This document shows, piece by piece, positions 7,552-14,807 of a stretch of 39,836 bases of DNA. This stretch comes from Paenibacillus sp. A3 (GTDB lineage Bacteria > Bacillota > Bacilli > Paenibacillales > NBRC-103111). The stretch is from NCBI RefSeq assembly GCF_001399685.1, contig NZ_JTHN01000134.1:1-39836 (forward strand), written 5' to 3'. The translations under genes and the position numbers were made by a program. Positions within the stretch are counted from its first letter, which is position 1; each line of letters begins with the position of its first letter. The notes beneath the pieces were generated by a model that saw nothing but the letters and a program-made list of their open reading frames with translations, had not been told where the DNA came from and did no database searches.

Positions 7552-8862
7552 ATGATTGCCAGAGTTGGAGCCGTCGGCCCGAAAGATTCGATCGACCTGA
7601 TTCGCGAGATCGGCCAAGAGTTTCAAGACCGGTTGACGATCGTTCCGTTCGTTTATCAGAACGTAAGCGAAACGTCGGATATCGTCCGGCGCGAAGAACA
7701 TCATATTGACATATGGGTATTTTCGGGGCAAGCCCCTTATGCTATCGCTCAGGAACAGAACATTAAGCAAACGGCGCTTTTCCCGCAGTTGAACGGGTCC
7801 TCCCTGACAAAGGTACTGCTCGAAATCGTATACCGCGACCGGCTGCAGCTCGGGCGGGTCAGCTTCGATACGATCCTGCCGGAGCCTTTCTACGAAACCT
7901 GCGCGGAGCTGGATCTGGCTTACGACGCCATTCCGCTGCTGTCGTATACCGGCTTCAAGCCGACCGAAGAGCTGGTCGCCTTCCACTCCGGGCTGTTCGC
8001 TCAAGGCAAGGTCGATGCCTGCGCCACCTGCTTGAGCCGGGTGTACGAGGAGCTGAAGTCGCAGGGCATTCCCGTATACCGGATTACGCCCAACCGGATG
8101 ACGATCCGCACGATGCTCCATCTGGCCAGCACCGCGGGCGAAACCATGCATTTCAAAAAATCGCAGATCGCGGTCATGCTCATCGATATCGAGGAGCCGG
8201 AAAAGCTGATCGGGCAAAACAAAAGCTCCTACGACGTGCGCCGGCTGGACCTCCAGCTTCAAGAGACGATTCTGGGCCATGTCGAGGCGCTGTCCGGCTC
8301 CTTCGTCGCCCTGGGCAACGGGAAATATATCGTCTTCACGACCCGGGGAGCGTTCGAAACGGCCGAGGCGAGCGCCCATCCTTCCGTGCTGCTCGAAAAA
8401 ATCGCCCTGCTCACCGACCTGAAAACGAACATCGGCATCGGGTTCGGCGTGACCGCGCTGGCTGCCGAACGCAATGCGCAGATCGCCCTGCAGCATGCCA
8501 AAAAAACCGGCAATTTCTGCGCCATTCTGGTCACCGACACGGGCGATATCGAAGGTCCCCTGCGGCAGACGGGCAGCATCAACTTCAACTATCGGACGGA
8601 GGATATCAAGACAAGCGAGCTGCTGAAAAGAGCGGGCGTGACGATCACGACCTACAACAAGCTGCTGTCCGTCCAAAAAAACTTGGGTCAAAATTCGATC
8701 AGCGCCCCCGACATCGCCGAATGGCTCGGCATGACCAAGCGGAACGCACGCCGCATCCTCGGCGACTTGGAAGAGCACGGCCTCGTCGAGCTCATCGGCG
8801 AGGAAGCGCCGACCAGCCGCGGCCGTCCCCGCAAAATATTCCGGGTCAAGGAGCTGCGCTAA
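7552..8862 (+). CDS. Putative transcriptional regulator: sensor region, GGDEF-like core, C-terminal winged helix
   Basis: This 436-residue protein belongs to no family I can name with certainty. Residues 1-200 form an alpha/beta region (RVGAVGPKDSIDLIREIGQEF ... DIWVFSGQAPYAIA) that resembles a ligand-sensing Rossmann-like fold, as in PrpR-type sensors. Residues about 205-330 (QIAVMLIDIEE ... FVALGNGKYIVFTTRG ... NIGIGFGVTALAAERNAQIALQHAK) look like a degenerate GGDEF/nucleotidyl cyclase-like core, as in PucR/CdaR regulators. Residues 370-436 contain a winged helix (SISAPDIAEWLGMTKRNARRILGDLEEHGLVEL) with a basic RGRPRK tail for DNA contact. AAAGGA stands 10 bases before the ATG. It is divergent from the peptidase-opp operon and convergent with a second peptidase gene, and both peptidase promoters carry the same operator. 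I infer a peptide- or amino-acid-responsive regulator of both. Confidence 0.7.
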   Translation: MIARVGAVGPKDSIDLIREIGQEFQDRLTIVPFVYQNVSETSDIVRREEHHIDIWVFSGQAPYAIAQEQNIKQTALFPQLNGSSLTKVLLEIVYRDRLQLGRVSFDTILPEPFYETCAELDLAYDAIPLLSYTGFKPTEELVAFHSGLFAQGKVDACATCLSRVYEELKSQGIPVYRITPNRMTIRTMLHLASTAGETMHFKKSQIAVMLIDIEEPEKLIGQNKSSYDVRRLDLQLQETILGHVEALSGSFVALGNGKYIVFTTRGAFETAEASAHPSVLLEKIALLTDLKTNIGIGFGVTALAAERNAQIALQHAKKTGNFCAILVTDTGDIEGPLRQTGSINFNYRTEDIKTSELLKRAGVTITTYNKLLSVQKNLGQNSISAPDIAEWLGMTKRNARRILGDLEEHGLVELIGEEAPTSRGRPRKIFRVKELR

Positions 8863-8876
8863 TCGTCCGCCACTGC

Positions 8877-8925
8877 CGCCGCCCGCGAACGGCGCTTACG
8901 CACGGCGCCGCTTTCGCGGGCGGCG
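8877..8925. terminator. Large bidirectional terminator hairpin between convergent genes
   Basis: A perfect 13-bp G+C-rich inverted repeat (arms 8877-8889 and 8913-8925) encloses a second stem, CGGCGC/GCGCCG. It lies between the stop codons of the regulator (8862) and the AbgA-like hydrolase (8993), which converge here. It lacks a clear T-tract, so termination is inferred from stem strength and position. Confidence 0.6.
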
Positions 8926-8992
8926 TCCAGGGTAGCGCTTTCATAGATCGATACGCCTGATCGGCACCGCCCAGCCTCCCTTTTGCTTAGAC

Positions 8993-10291
8993 TTATCCTT
9001 CTTGACATGCCAATACAAGCCGAACCAACATTTCCGTCCCGATCAGCAGCACGTCCTCGTCAAAATCGAAGCGGACCTGATGGTGCCCGTCGGTCAGCGG
9101 CGAGCCGAACAGCAAGTAAGACGCTTGGCCGCCCTGTTCCTGCACACGGTTCATCATATAGACGACATCCTCCGATCCGCCCAAGTCCATTCTCGGCACG
9201 AAAGATTTGACGCTGCCCATCTTCTCCGCCTCCCGCCGGATGAGCGGAATTAATCCGGAGCTGCTCTCGGCTCCCGGCGCTTCACCGACGATCTCCCATT
9301 CGCAGGCGACGTCGTGCAATTTGGCCGTCTGCTCCAAGATGCGGATCGTCTCCTTTTTCATAAAATCGTTCAGCTCGGTCGTCTCGCCGCGCGTTTCCAG
9401 CTCCATCACCGCTTTGTCGGCCACGATGTTGCGGCCCGAGCCCGCTTTGAGCGTGCCGACGTTAATCCGGGTCGCCCCTTCGCTGTGGCGGCTGATGCCG
9501 TTCAAATGCACAATCGCCGAGGCCGCAGCCAGCAGGGCGTTGCGCCCTTCCTCCGGAGCTGCGCCCGCATGGGCCGCTTTGCCGGTGAAGACGGCGTTGA
9601 TTTTGGTCGTCGCCAAGAAGCCTCCGACCGCGGCGACGATTTCGCCCAGCATTTTGCTCTTGAAGGCGATGTGCCCGCCGAACAAATAGTCTACGCCGTC
9701 GAGCCATCCGGCATCGACCATCGCTTTGGCTCCGCGGCTGCCTTCCTCCGCAGGCTGGAACAGCAGGCGGATTTCCCCGCTCAGGCGTTCCTTGTACCCG
9801 GCCAGCAGCTCTGCTACGCCAAGTCCGATTGCCGCATGCCCGTCATGCCCGCAGGCGTGCATCATGTTCTCGTGGCGCGAAGCGAAGCCTTCCCGGACGG
9901 GACGATGGTCTTCGGCGGCGCACTCCGTCAGGTCGTTGGAATCGATATCGAAGCGCAGCGCTATGACAGGTCCCGGCTTCCTCGTCCGGATGACTCCCAC
10001 GACGGCCGTATGACCGTCCCGCATCCGTTCGACCCAGCTCGGATCGGCCCCTTCCTCAATCGCTCGGTTCTCGTGGTGCCACAGCACTTCAGGCTGGGGG
10101 ACGCCCATGCGCGAAGCGGATTTGCACGCTTCCTCCCGCACGTGAACATGGTATCCGAGCCGGCTCAATTGTTCCGCGATAATCGCCGCCGTGCGGTATT
10201 CCACCCAGCCCGATTCGGGGTACATGTGAAAGTCCCGCCTTCTTTGTATGAGCTTGCTTTTGATGCGCAGCACTTCTTGGCTGATGTCCAT
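8993..10291 (-). CDS. M20D family amidohydrolase/peptidase (AbgA-like)
   Basis: This 432-residue zinc amidohydrolase of subfamily M20D has the metal-binding motif HACGHDGHA, QPAEEGSRGA (catalytic/metal Glu pair) and GHIAFKSKMLGE, and a C-terminal SPLTDGHHQVRFDFDE carrying a final histidine. The dimerisation (lid) domain begins around TTKINAVFTGKAAHAGAAPEEGRNAL. Length and the N-terminal RRRDFHMYPESGWVEYRTAAII match the A subunit of p-aminobenzoyl-glutamate hydrolase and related aminoacylases. AbgA normally works with AbgB, and no AbgB is present here, so a general N-acyl amino acid or peptide hydrolase is as likely. It is preceded by a sigma-A promoter whose -10 abuts the operator shared with the opp operon, placing it in the same regulon. 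Confidence 0.88.
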   Translation of the reverse strand: MDISQEVLRIKSKLIQRRRDFHMYPESGWVEYRTAAIIAEQLSRLGYHVHVREEACKSASRMGVPQPEVLWHHENRAIEEGADPSWVERMRDGHTAVVGVIRTRKPGPVIALRFDIDSNDLTECAAEDHRPVREGFASRHENMMHACGHDGHAAIGLGVAELLAGYKERLSGEIRLLFQPAEEGSRGAKAMVDAGWLDGVDYLFGGHIAFKSKMLGEIVAAVGGFLATTKINAVFTGKAAHAGAAPEEGRNALLAAASAIVHLNGISRHSEGATRINVGTLKAGSGRNIVADKAVMELETRGETTELNDFMKKETIRILEQTAKLHDVACEWEIVGEAPGAESSSGLIPLIRREAEKMGSVKSFVPRMDLGGSEDVVYMMNRVQEQGGQASYLLFGSPLTDGHHQVRFDFDEDVLLIGTEMLVRLVLACQEG

Positions 10292-10345
10292 CGGTATATA
10301 ATCCTCTCCTGTGCAAAACCTGACTGCAATTTATTAACGGAATAA

Positions 10346-10367
10346 TTCCTTAATAGTTCCCAATTAG
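10346..10367. promoter_or_regulatory. Tandem 11-bp operator repeats (second peptidase)
   Basis: TTCCTTAATAG (10346-10356) is followed directly by TTCCCAATTAG (10357-10367). These match the operator at 7395-7416 and abut the -10 box at the same phase. The second unit is less conserved. Confidence 0.6.
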
Positions 10368-10396
10368 AATATAAAATTTAATACCGCTTCTGTCAA
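10368..10396 (-). promoter_or_regulatory. Sigma-A promoter of the AbgA-like gene
   Basis: The minus strand shows -35 TTGACA (10391-10396), a 17-base spacer and -10 TATATT (10368-10373), giving a transcript start just inside the operator repeats and about 70 bases before the ATG at 10291. Confidence 0.7.
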
Positions 10397-10407
10397 CAAG
10401 AAGCGGT
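10383..10407. repeat. 9-bp inverted repeat overlapping the -35 box
   Basis: ACCGCTTCT (10383-10391) and AGAAGCGGT (10399-10407) are perfect inverted copies around a 7-base centre that contains most of the TTGACA box. It could be an operator for a dimeric repressor. On the minus strand it is followed by ATTAAATTTT, so a remnant terminator is also possible. Confidence 0.5.
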
Positions 10408-10453
10408 TAGCTTGTTGAGAAAGTGGTCAATTGACGTAATAGAGCTGCACGAG

Positions 10454-10642
10454 GGGGGTGGGGTATCTACTTCCGGGCGCTGCCCAACCCCGCAAAGTGA
10501 AGTTGAATCAGGGAAGCTTAGTCCGATTACTTTGCGGGGACCCCGGGTCTGCAGGAAATTTATATTTGAAGCCGCTTAGTAGCGAATATTTCCCGCAGAC
10601 AAAGGCGAACGCTATCGCTCCTCCAGCAGATACCCCACCTCC
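10454..10642. other. Structured intergenic element with nested inverted repeats
   Basis: The 478-base gap 10292-10769 holds no convincing gene beyond the promoter region. It contains an outer inverted repeat (10454-10470 with 10626-10642, 15 of 17 positions paired) built on GGTGGGGTATCT. Inside it are a perfect 11-bp pair (10488-10498 with 10529-10539), an 11-of-12 pair (10548-10559 with 10588-10599) and a short GCGA/TCGC stem (10605-10618). Folded, this is a closing stem with three hairpins. It could be a structured RNA, or a non-autonomous dispersed repeat of the sort common between genes in Paenibacillus. No terminal target duplication or transposase was seen. Confidence 0.5.
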
Positions 10643-10769
10643 GTATGTATCTCTATTGGGATATCGAGGCGATTCTTACTTTTCCTCACAAAAAAAGGCA
10701 GTACCCGACGAACAGGCACGCCTACAATTAAGTCCGCATATATGTCTATTTTCTCGAAAGTGATGGCTG

Positions 10770-11438
10770 TCAGATCCCTAAGACAAACCTTTGGCGTTCC
10801 GGGGACCATACGAACAGGTCCGGGTCCGAAACATAAGTCTCCAGCAGCAGGCGCCCCTCTTCCGGGCTGCAGCCCTCGGGAAGCTCGATTCCGCCGAAGA
10901 CGGCATTCACTATGCTGGCCTCAAACGCATACTTATATTCTTCCTCTCCGACATAAGTCAGCGCGATTCGGCCCGACCAGCGCACCGTATAGTCCGCAAA
11001 ACCGGCGTTTTTGACAAAACGGATGCGGTGATCCGCTGCGGAGTCATGGCCCAGCAAATAAATGCCGAAGGCGGCATCCTCATAATCGTGCTCTTCCGGC
11101 AGGGGAAGCGTGTCGACTTGAAACGTCGTATCCGGGAGCTTGCCAAATTCAAGCTTGCTTGCCGCCGAGCCGGCCAAAAAGCCTTGGTGTCCCCAATACG
11201 TAGAGGACAAAATAACAGAATGGTAATTATTCCATACGATTTTGTGCTTCCAGTCGGGCGCATCCTCCGGCACTTCGTCTTCCTCGTCGTCGTCGTTGTC
11301 TTCCGCATAGTAGTCCTCGGATTCCAGATGCAGATCGAACCAGATGCCGCTGTCCGGCTCCAGACGGGCGTGCCATTCGAATTCCTTGATGCCGTGGCCG
11401 TTGGGCCATGGGTTGTCTTTAAAGAAGATTCGGTTCAT
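10770..11438 (-). CDS. Hypothetical acidic protein, function unknown
   Basis: I do not recognise this 222-residue protein. It has a good ribosome binding site (GGAGGAG, 8 bases before the ATG) and normal codon use for the window. The N-terminal half has aromatic, strand-like segments (FFKDNPWPNGHGIKEFEWHA, IWFDLHLESEDYYA), then a strongly acidic run EDNDDDEEDEVPEDAPDWKHK at about residues 47-67. The rest alternates hydrophobic strands and loops (VRWSGRIALTYVGEEEYKYAFEASIV) and looks like a soluble beta-rich fold. No signal peptide or membrane segment is visible. It is a monocistronic gene on the same strand as the marR gene upstream, from which a terminator separates it. It may be an Imm-like or housekeeping hypothetical; nothing here decides. 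Confidence 0.7.
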   Translation of the reverse strand: MNRIFFKDNPWPNGHGIKEFEWHARLEPDSGIWFDLHLESEDYYAEDNDDDEEDEVPEDAPDWKHKIVWNNYHSVILSSTYWGHQGFLAGSAASKLEFGKLPDTTFQVDTLPLPEEHDYEDAAFGIYLLGHDSAADHRIRFVKNAGFADYTVRWSGRIALTYVGEEEYKYAFEASIVNAVFGGIELPEGCSPEEGRLLLETYVSDPDLFVWSPERQRFVLGI

Positions 11439-11523
11439 GCAAAGCTCTCCTCCGATAGAAAAAATGAAGTCTTGGGCGATCCCAAATGAATTCCCTTGCC
11501 GACGAAATTATGGCGCGAAGCAA

Positions 11524-11550
11524 CAAAAAAGAGCAGCTCGCCGCTTGCTC
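11524..11550 (-). terminator. Intrinsic terminator downstream of marR
   Basis: On the minus strand a stem (GAGCAAGC / GCTGCTC with one mismatch or bulge) is followed by TTTTTT. It lies between the marR stop (11613) and the acidic hypothetical gene. Confidence 0.6.
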
Positions 11551-11612
11551 CATGCCGGTTTTTCGTTCGGTTTTGTAATGCATCCGTTTATGCGTTCGGT
11601 CTGTAGCTTTCT

Positions 11613-12068
11613 TTAGCCTTCTCCTTTTTTCAGCGCCTCCGTAACTTTCGTCAGGGCTTTCTCGACGGCCTTCCGCTCCTCTTCGTCCAGCACGCTTACG
11701 AAGTAATTGTAAATCCCCTCCGCATAGACCGGCCACGTTCGGAGAAATTCCCGCTTCCCTTCCCGGGTCAGCACGGCAAAGGCTCCCCGACGGTCTTCCT
11801 CCGTCCGTTCCCTTTCGACAAGCCCTTCCCGTTCCAGCCGCTCGATCACCCGGGTCAGTCCGCTTCGGGTTAATACGACTTTATTGGCCAAATCGCTCAT
11901 CCGCAGCTTTTTGTCCGGCGACTGGTACAAGGCTACCAAAACATCATACGTCGTAAGCGGCTCTCTTCGTTGATCGGATAAATCGGCTTCGATTCGTTTA
12001 ATCACGGCGGCATGGGCATTGACAAAAGCCCGCCAAGCCGCAAGCTGGTCTTCCTCAAGTCGGTGCAT
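11613..12068 (-). CDS. MarR family transcriptional regulator
   Basis: This 151-residue winged-helix repressor starts at the ATG at 12068, chosen because AGGAGG stands 9 bases upstream; the longer in-frame start at 12089 lacks a ribosome binding site. The DNA-binding region runs about residues 45-100: TTYDVLVALYQSPDKKLRMSDLANKVVLTRSGLTRVIERLEREGLVERERTEEDRRGAFAVLT. It ends in the wing motif EEDRRG typical of MarR proteins. N- and C-terminal helices form the dimer interface. It is divergent from the EamA transporter, and a palindrome lies in the shared promoter region. By family habit it would repress both genes until a small hydrophobic or toxic ligand binds. Confidence 0.9.
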   Translation of the reverse strand: MHRLEEDQLAAWRAFVNAHAAVIKRIEADLSDQRREPLTTYDVLVALYQSPDKKLRMSDLANKVVLTRSGLTRVIERLEREGLVERERTEEDRRGAFAVLTREGKREFLRTWPVYAEGIYNYFVSVLDEEERKAVEKALTKVTEALKKGEG

Positions 12069-12118
12069 CCCGTTCTTCCTCCTGAACATCGGTTAACTTC
12101 ATCATACTTGATTCCGCG

Positions 12119-12147
12119 TTGACGGAGCAACTAAACCGTGTTAATTT
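12119..12147 (+). promoter_or_regulatory. Promoter of the DMT transporter gene
   Basis: A -35 TTGACG (12119-12124), a 17-base spacer and -10 TAATTT (12142-12147) point toward the gene starting at 12206. The transcript would start inside the palindrome at 12150-12176. Confidence 0.5.
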
Positions 12148-12149
12148 AA

Positions 12150-12176
12150 TTGCATAAGAAATAATTGATTATACAA
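12150..12176. promoter_or_regulatory. Candidate MarR operator
   Basis: TTGCATAA and TTATACAA form an 8-bp inverted repeat with one mismatch around an A+T-rich centre. It lies directly after the -10 of the transporter promoter and between the divergent marR and transporter genes, the usual place for a MarR-family site. Confidence 0.5.
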
Positions 12177-12205
12177 CTATTTTTTTCGAAAAGGAGGGAG
12201 CTTTC

Positions 12206-13066
12206 ATGAACGGCATGCTTCTCGGGCTTGTATCGGCCTTATCCTTCGGAACGGCCGATTTCTTCGCGGGAAAATCGGGCAAAAAAATCGGCGTATTTTC
12301 CACTCTCTTTTATATGCAGCTCGTCGGCCTCCTCTTTTTGACGGCCGCCGTCTTCTGGAAAGGACAGTGGCATGCTCTGTTGTCGCTCCAGCATGCTGCC
12401 GCAGCCAGCCTCTGGATGGCGGTCGATCTGATCGGAATTCTTTTTCTGTATCAAGGGCTGCTTACCGGAAGCTCCGCCGTTGTCGCACCTGTCGCCTCCA
12501 GCTTCTCGGTAGTGACCGTCGTTCTGGCCTTTCTGTCCGGGGAACGGTTGGGCACGGGGACTTGGCTTGGCATTGTCATGACATTGTCGGGAGTCATACT
12601 GGCATCCATAGTATGGTCCGGGAAGTCGAAACAGCGGTCCGGCACTGCGTTGGCGAGCGGAGTGCTTTGGGCCATCCTGGCCTCGTTGTTTCTCGGTGCG
12701 GCCTTCTTCGGACTCCGTTTCGCGCAGGAGGCGCTCGGCGGTCTGCTGACCGTCTGGATCGGACGGCTGCAGGCCACGATCCTGCTTCCGGTCCTTTACC
12801 GGCTGCTGAAGATCAAGCTCACTCCTCCGGGCAGGAACGGCGCCGGACTGGTCGCCATCGTCGGCATTCTGGATGCGGTCGCTCTTGTCAGCTACAACAC
12901 CGGATTGGGACTGGAGGACACCTCTATCGTCATCACGGCAGCTTCCCTGTTTGCCATCGTGACTTTGCTGTGGGGAGTGCTTGCGGGAGGCGAAAAGCCA
13001 GCTTGGAATCAGTGGATCGGGGTAGGCTACACCCTGGCCGGTATCCTGATCGTTTCTTGGCAATAA
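12206..13066 (+). CDS. EamA/DMT superfamily transporter
   Basis: This 286-residue integral membrane protein of the drug/metabolite transporter superfamily has about ten hydrophobic segments in two repeated halves: residues 1-135, opening MNGMLLGLVSALSFGTADFFAGKSGKK, and residues 145-286. The first half carries a family pattern (VVAPVASSFSVVTVVLAFLSGERLG), echoed by TSIVITAASLFAIVTLLWGVLAGGEKPAWNQWIGVGYTLAGI in the second. Length is standard for EamA proteins. AGGAGGG lies 7 bases before the ATG. The divergent MarR gene and the palindrome beside the promoter suggest induced export of a small toxic or metabolic compound. The substrate cannot be read from the sequence. Confidence 0.88.
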   Translation: MNGMLLGLVSALSFGTADFFAGKSGKKIGVFSTLFYMQLVGLLFLTAAVFWKGQWHALLSLQHAAAASLWMAVDLIGILFLYQGLLTGSSAVVAPVASSFSVVTVVLAFLSGERLGTGTWLGIVMTLSGVILASIVWSGKSKQRSGTALASGVLWAILASLFLGAAFFGLRFAQEALGGLLTVWIGRLQATILLPVLYRLLKIKLTPPGRNGAGLVAIVGILDAVALVSYNTGLGLEDTSIVITAASLFAIVTLLWGVLAGGEKPAWNQWIGVGYTLAGILIVSWQ

Positions 13067-13116
13067 ATAAAAAGATTGCCGCAACCCGGCTTTTGGGGCC
13101 GGATCGTCGGCAATCT
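13067..13116 (-). terminator. Terminator at the end of the siderophore operon (probably bidirectional)
   Basis: Inverted repeat AGATTGCCG (13073-13081) / CGGCAATCT (13108-13116) has an inner CCGGC/GCCGG stem. On the minus strand it is followed by TTTTTATTT, which fits an intrinsic terminator for the operon ending at 13129. It also lies just after the stop of the plus-strand transporter gene. Confidence 0.8.
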
Positions 13117-13128
13117 CGTTCGTATTCA

Positions 13129-14583
13129 TTACCCTTCGGCAGGGGAGCTTCGCTCTCCCCCAGTCTTGACCGGGGCTCCATGCTTGCGGAGCGTTGCGGC
13201 GGCTTCGGAATCGCGGATGCCGGACGCAAACCACAGACCGAGCAGCAGGAAGCTGGCCGCTCCTAACAGTGCGGACCGGTAAGCCGTCAAATTCGGCTCC
13301 ATGACTCCGGCTGTGTTCGCCGCTCCCGTGCCTACGGCTGCGAGAATGCCGGACAGCAGCGCAAGACCGATCGCGGAGCCAAGCCGGTTCTGGACCGAGA
13401 ACCAGGTCGATGCGCGCCCCATCGACGAAGGGGGAATGTTGGCGAACGAGGCGATCTGCACCGCGCCGACCGTATGGCCCAAGCAGACGCCCACGCCGAA
13501 CAGCAGCCCGCGGATCAGCCATGGATCGGTACCCTCGTGAACGAAGCTCAGCAGCACGAAGATCGCCATTGTGCAGAGCAGCCCCGTCATGATGAGCCGT
13601 TTGGGGCCGAGCTTCCGATAAAACCAAGGCACGAGCTGGGACGATACCATCAGCCCCAGCGCTTCCGGAAACGTCGTCAGTCCGGTCTCAAGCGCCGAGG
13701 CGCCTAGCACATATTGGTACATCAGCGGGAAGACGTAGAGCATTCCGAGCAGGCCGGCGGCCGAGCACATGCCGACGAGCCCCGCCGTGCGGAACAGCCT
13801 GTCGCTCAGCAGACGCAAATCCAGCATCGGCTTCGGCTCACGCAGTTCGACGACGACGAGAGCGGCCAGCAAAAGCAAGCCCAGGAGTCCGGTGCCCGCA
13901 ATCCATGGCGAGTGCCAGCCGAGAACCGGCCCTTGGCTGAGGGCGTACATCGTCAGCGCCATCCCGGGAGCGGAGAGCAGGAAGCCCGGCAGATCCAGCC
14001 GGCCGGCTTCCGGTTCCTTATGCTCTTTGAGATACAGCAGTCCGAACAGCAGAATCGGAATACCGACCGGGAGATTGATGTAGAAAATCCAGCGCCAGGA
14101 GAACTGGTCCGTCAGCAAGCCGCTGACGATCGGTCCTAGCGCAGGCGCTGCGGCAATGGGCAGCACCAGCGCCCGCGACACCTTGGCCCGCTCCTGCGGC
14201 GGAAAGGCCCGGAACAGCATCGCCATGCCGACGGGCATCAGTAAGCCGCCGCCGATGCCTTGCAGCACCCGGTACGCGGTAAGCTCCGCCAGACCGTCGG
14301 CCAGTCCGCACAAGGCGGAGGCCCCGGTGAACAAGCCGAGCGCCAGCAGCAATATCCGTTTGCTTCCCCAGCGGTCTCCGAGCCAGCCCGCTACCGGCAG
14401 GACAAGAGCAAGGCTCGCCAGATAGCCGACGTTGAGCGCGCCGGAAGCCGCCGGCGGTATGTTCAACTCCCGGCTGATGGTGCCCAGCGCAACGTTCAGG
14501 ACGGTGGCGTCCATCGCCGCCATGAACATGGCGGCGACGTAGACGATGCATACAACGACTTTGGGACTCGGTCCTTCCTTCAT
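13129..14583 (-). CDS. MFS transporter, DHA2 (EmrB/QacA) family; probable siderophore exporter
   Basis: This 484-residue major facilitator transporter has about 14 hydrophobic segments. Seen in order are the first helix with the DHA2 mark DATVLNVAL (residues 25-33), motif [13 protein letters not shown] (66-77), motif [19 protein letters not shown] (105-122), and the antiporter motif C region [19 protein letters not shown] (139-157). The ATG at 14583 overlaps the MbtH stop codon (ATGA), so translation is coupled to the siderophore genes; the frame open further upstream is a shadow. In Bacillus subtilis an MFS protein (YmfD/YmfE) exports bacillibactin. Coupling to mbtH here makes catecholate siderophore export the best inference, though the sequence alone does not show the substrate. 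It is the last gene of the operon. Confidence 0.9.
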   Translation of the reverse strand: MKEGPSPKVVVCIVYVAAMFMAAMDATVLNVALGTISRELNIPPAASGALNVGYLASLALVLPVAGWLGDRWGSKRILLLALGLFTGASALCGLADGLAELTAYRVLQGIGGGLLMPVGMAMLFRAFPPQERAKVSRALVLPIAAAPALGPIVSGLLTDQFSWRWIFYINLPVGIPILLFGLLYLKEHKEPEAGRLDLPGFLLSAPGMALTMYALSQGPVLGWHSPWIAGTGLLGLLLLAALVVVELREPKPMLDLRLLSDRLFRTAGLVGMCSAAGLLGMLYVFPLMYQYVLGASALETGLTTFPEALGLMVSSQLVPWFYRKLGPKRLIMTGLLCTMAIFVLLSFVHEGTDPWLIRGLLFGVGVCLGHTVGAVQIASFANIPPSSMGRASTWFSVQNRLGSAIGLALLSGILAAVGTGAANTAGVMEPNLTAYRSALLGAASFLLLGLWFASGIRDSEAAATLRKHGAPVKTGGERSSPAEG

Positions 14584-14807
14584 CCCTGCTTCGTGTCGGC
14601 GCAGACAGGCTCGGCATGTAGGCTGCGAGGCCGCAGATCCGACCAGTGTGCAGCGATATAGTCGAGGCACGCCTCACGCGCAGCCTGCCCGAACACCGCA
14701 GTCCAGCCCTGCGGAACCGGGATGAAAGCGGGCCAAAGCGAATGCTGCCCCTCGTCATTGATCAACACCAGGTAGTCGCTGTCCGTTCGCTCGAATGGAT
14801 TGGTCAT
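14580..14807 (-). CDS. mbtH: MbtH-like protein
   Basis: This 75-residue MbtH-domain protein is a small chaperone that binds NRPS adenylation domains and raises their activity. Conserved residues are all visible: NPFERTD near the N-terminus, [15 protein letters not shown] (the S-x-W-P motif), and [35 protein letters not shown], containing the W-x-x-x-x-G and D-x-RP-x-S marks. GGGAGG precedes the ATG. Its ATG overlaps the stop of dhbF (ATGA), and its own stop overlaps the exporter start, so three genes are translationally coupled. It probably serves DhbF, whose threonine-activating domain is of an MbtH-dependent type in related systems. Confidence 0.95.
   Translation of the reverse strand: MTNPFERTDSDYLVLINDEGQHSLWPAFIPVPQGWTAVFGQAAREACLDYIAAHWSDLRPRSLHAEPVCADTKQG

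Noticed and set aside
10458..10763. Open frame of 101 codons on the plus strand in the structured gap
   Set aside because: It has no ribosome binding site, an unlikely composition, and it runs through the inverted-repeat element, which explains the sequence better.
10612..10809. Minus-strand frame of 65 codons overlapping the 3' end of the acidic hypothetical gene
   Set aside because: The peptide looks somewhat protein-like, but it overlaps a better gene out of frame, has no ribosome binding site and enters the repeat element.
12239..13627. 462-codon minus-strand frame spanning the EamA gene, terminator and exporter 3' end
   Set aside because: It crosses a strong terminator and two well-supported genes and has no protein-family features.
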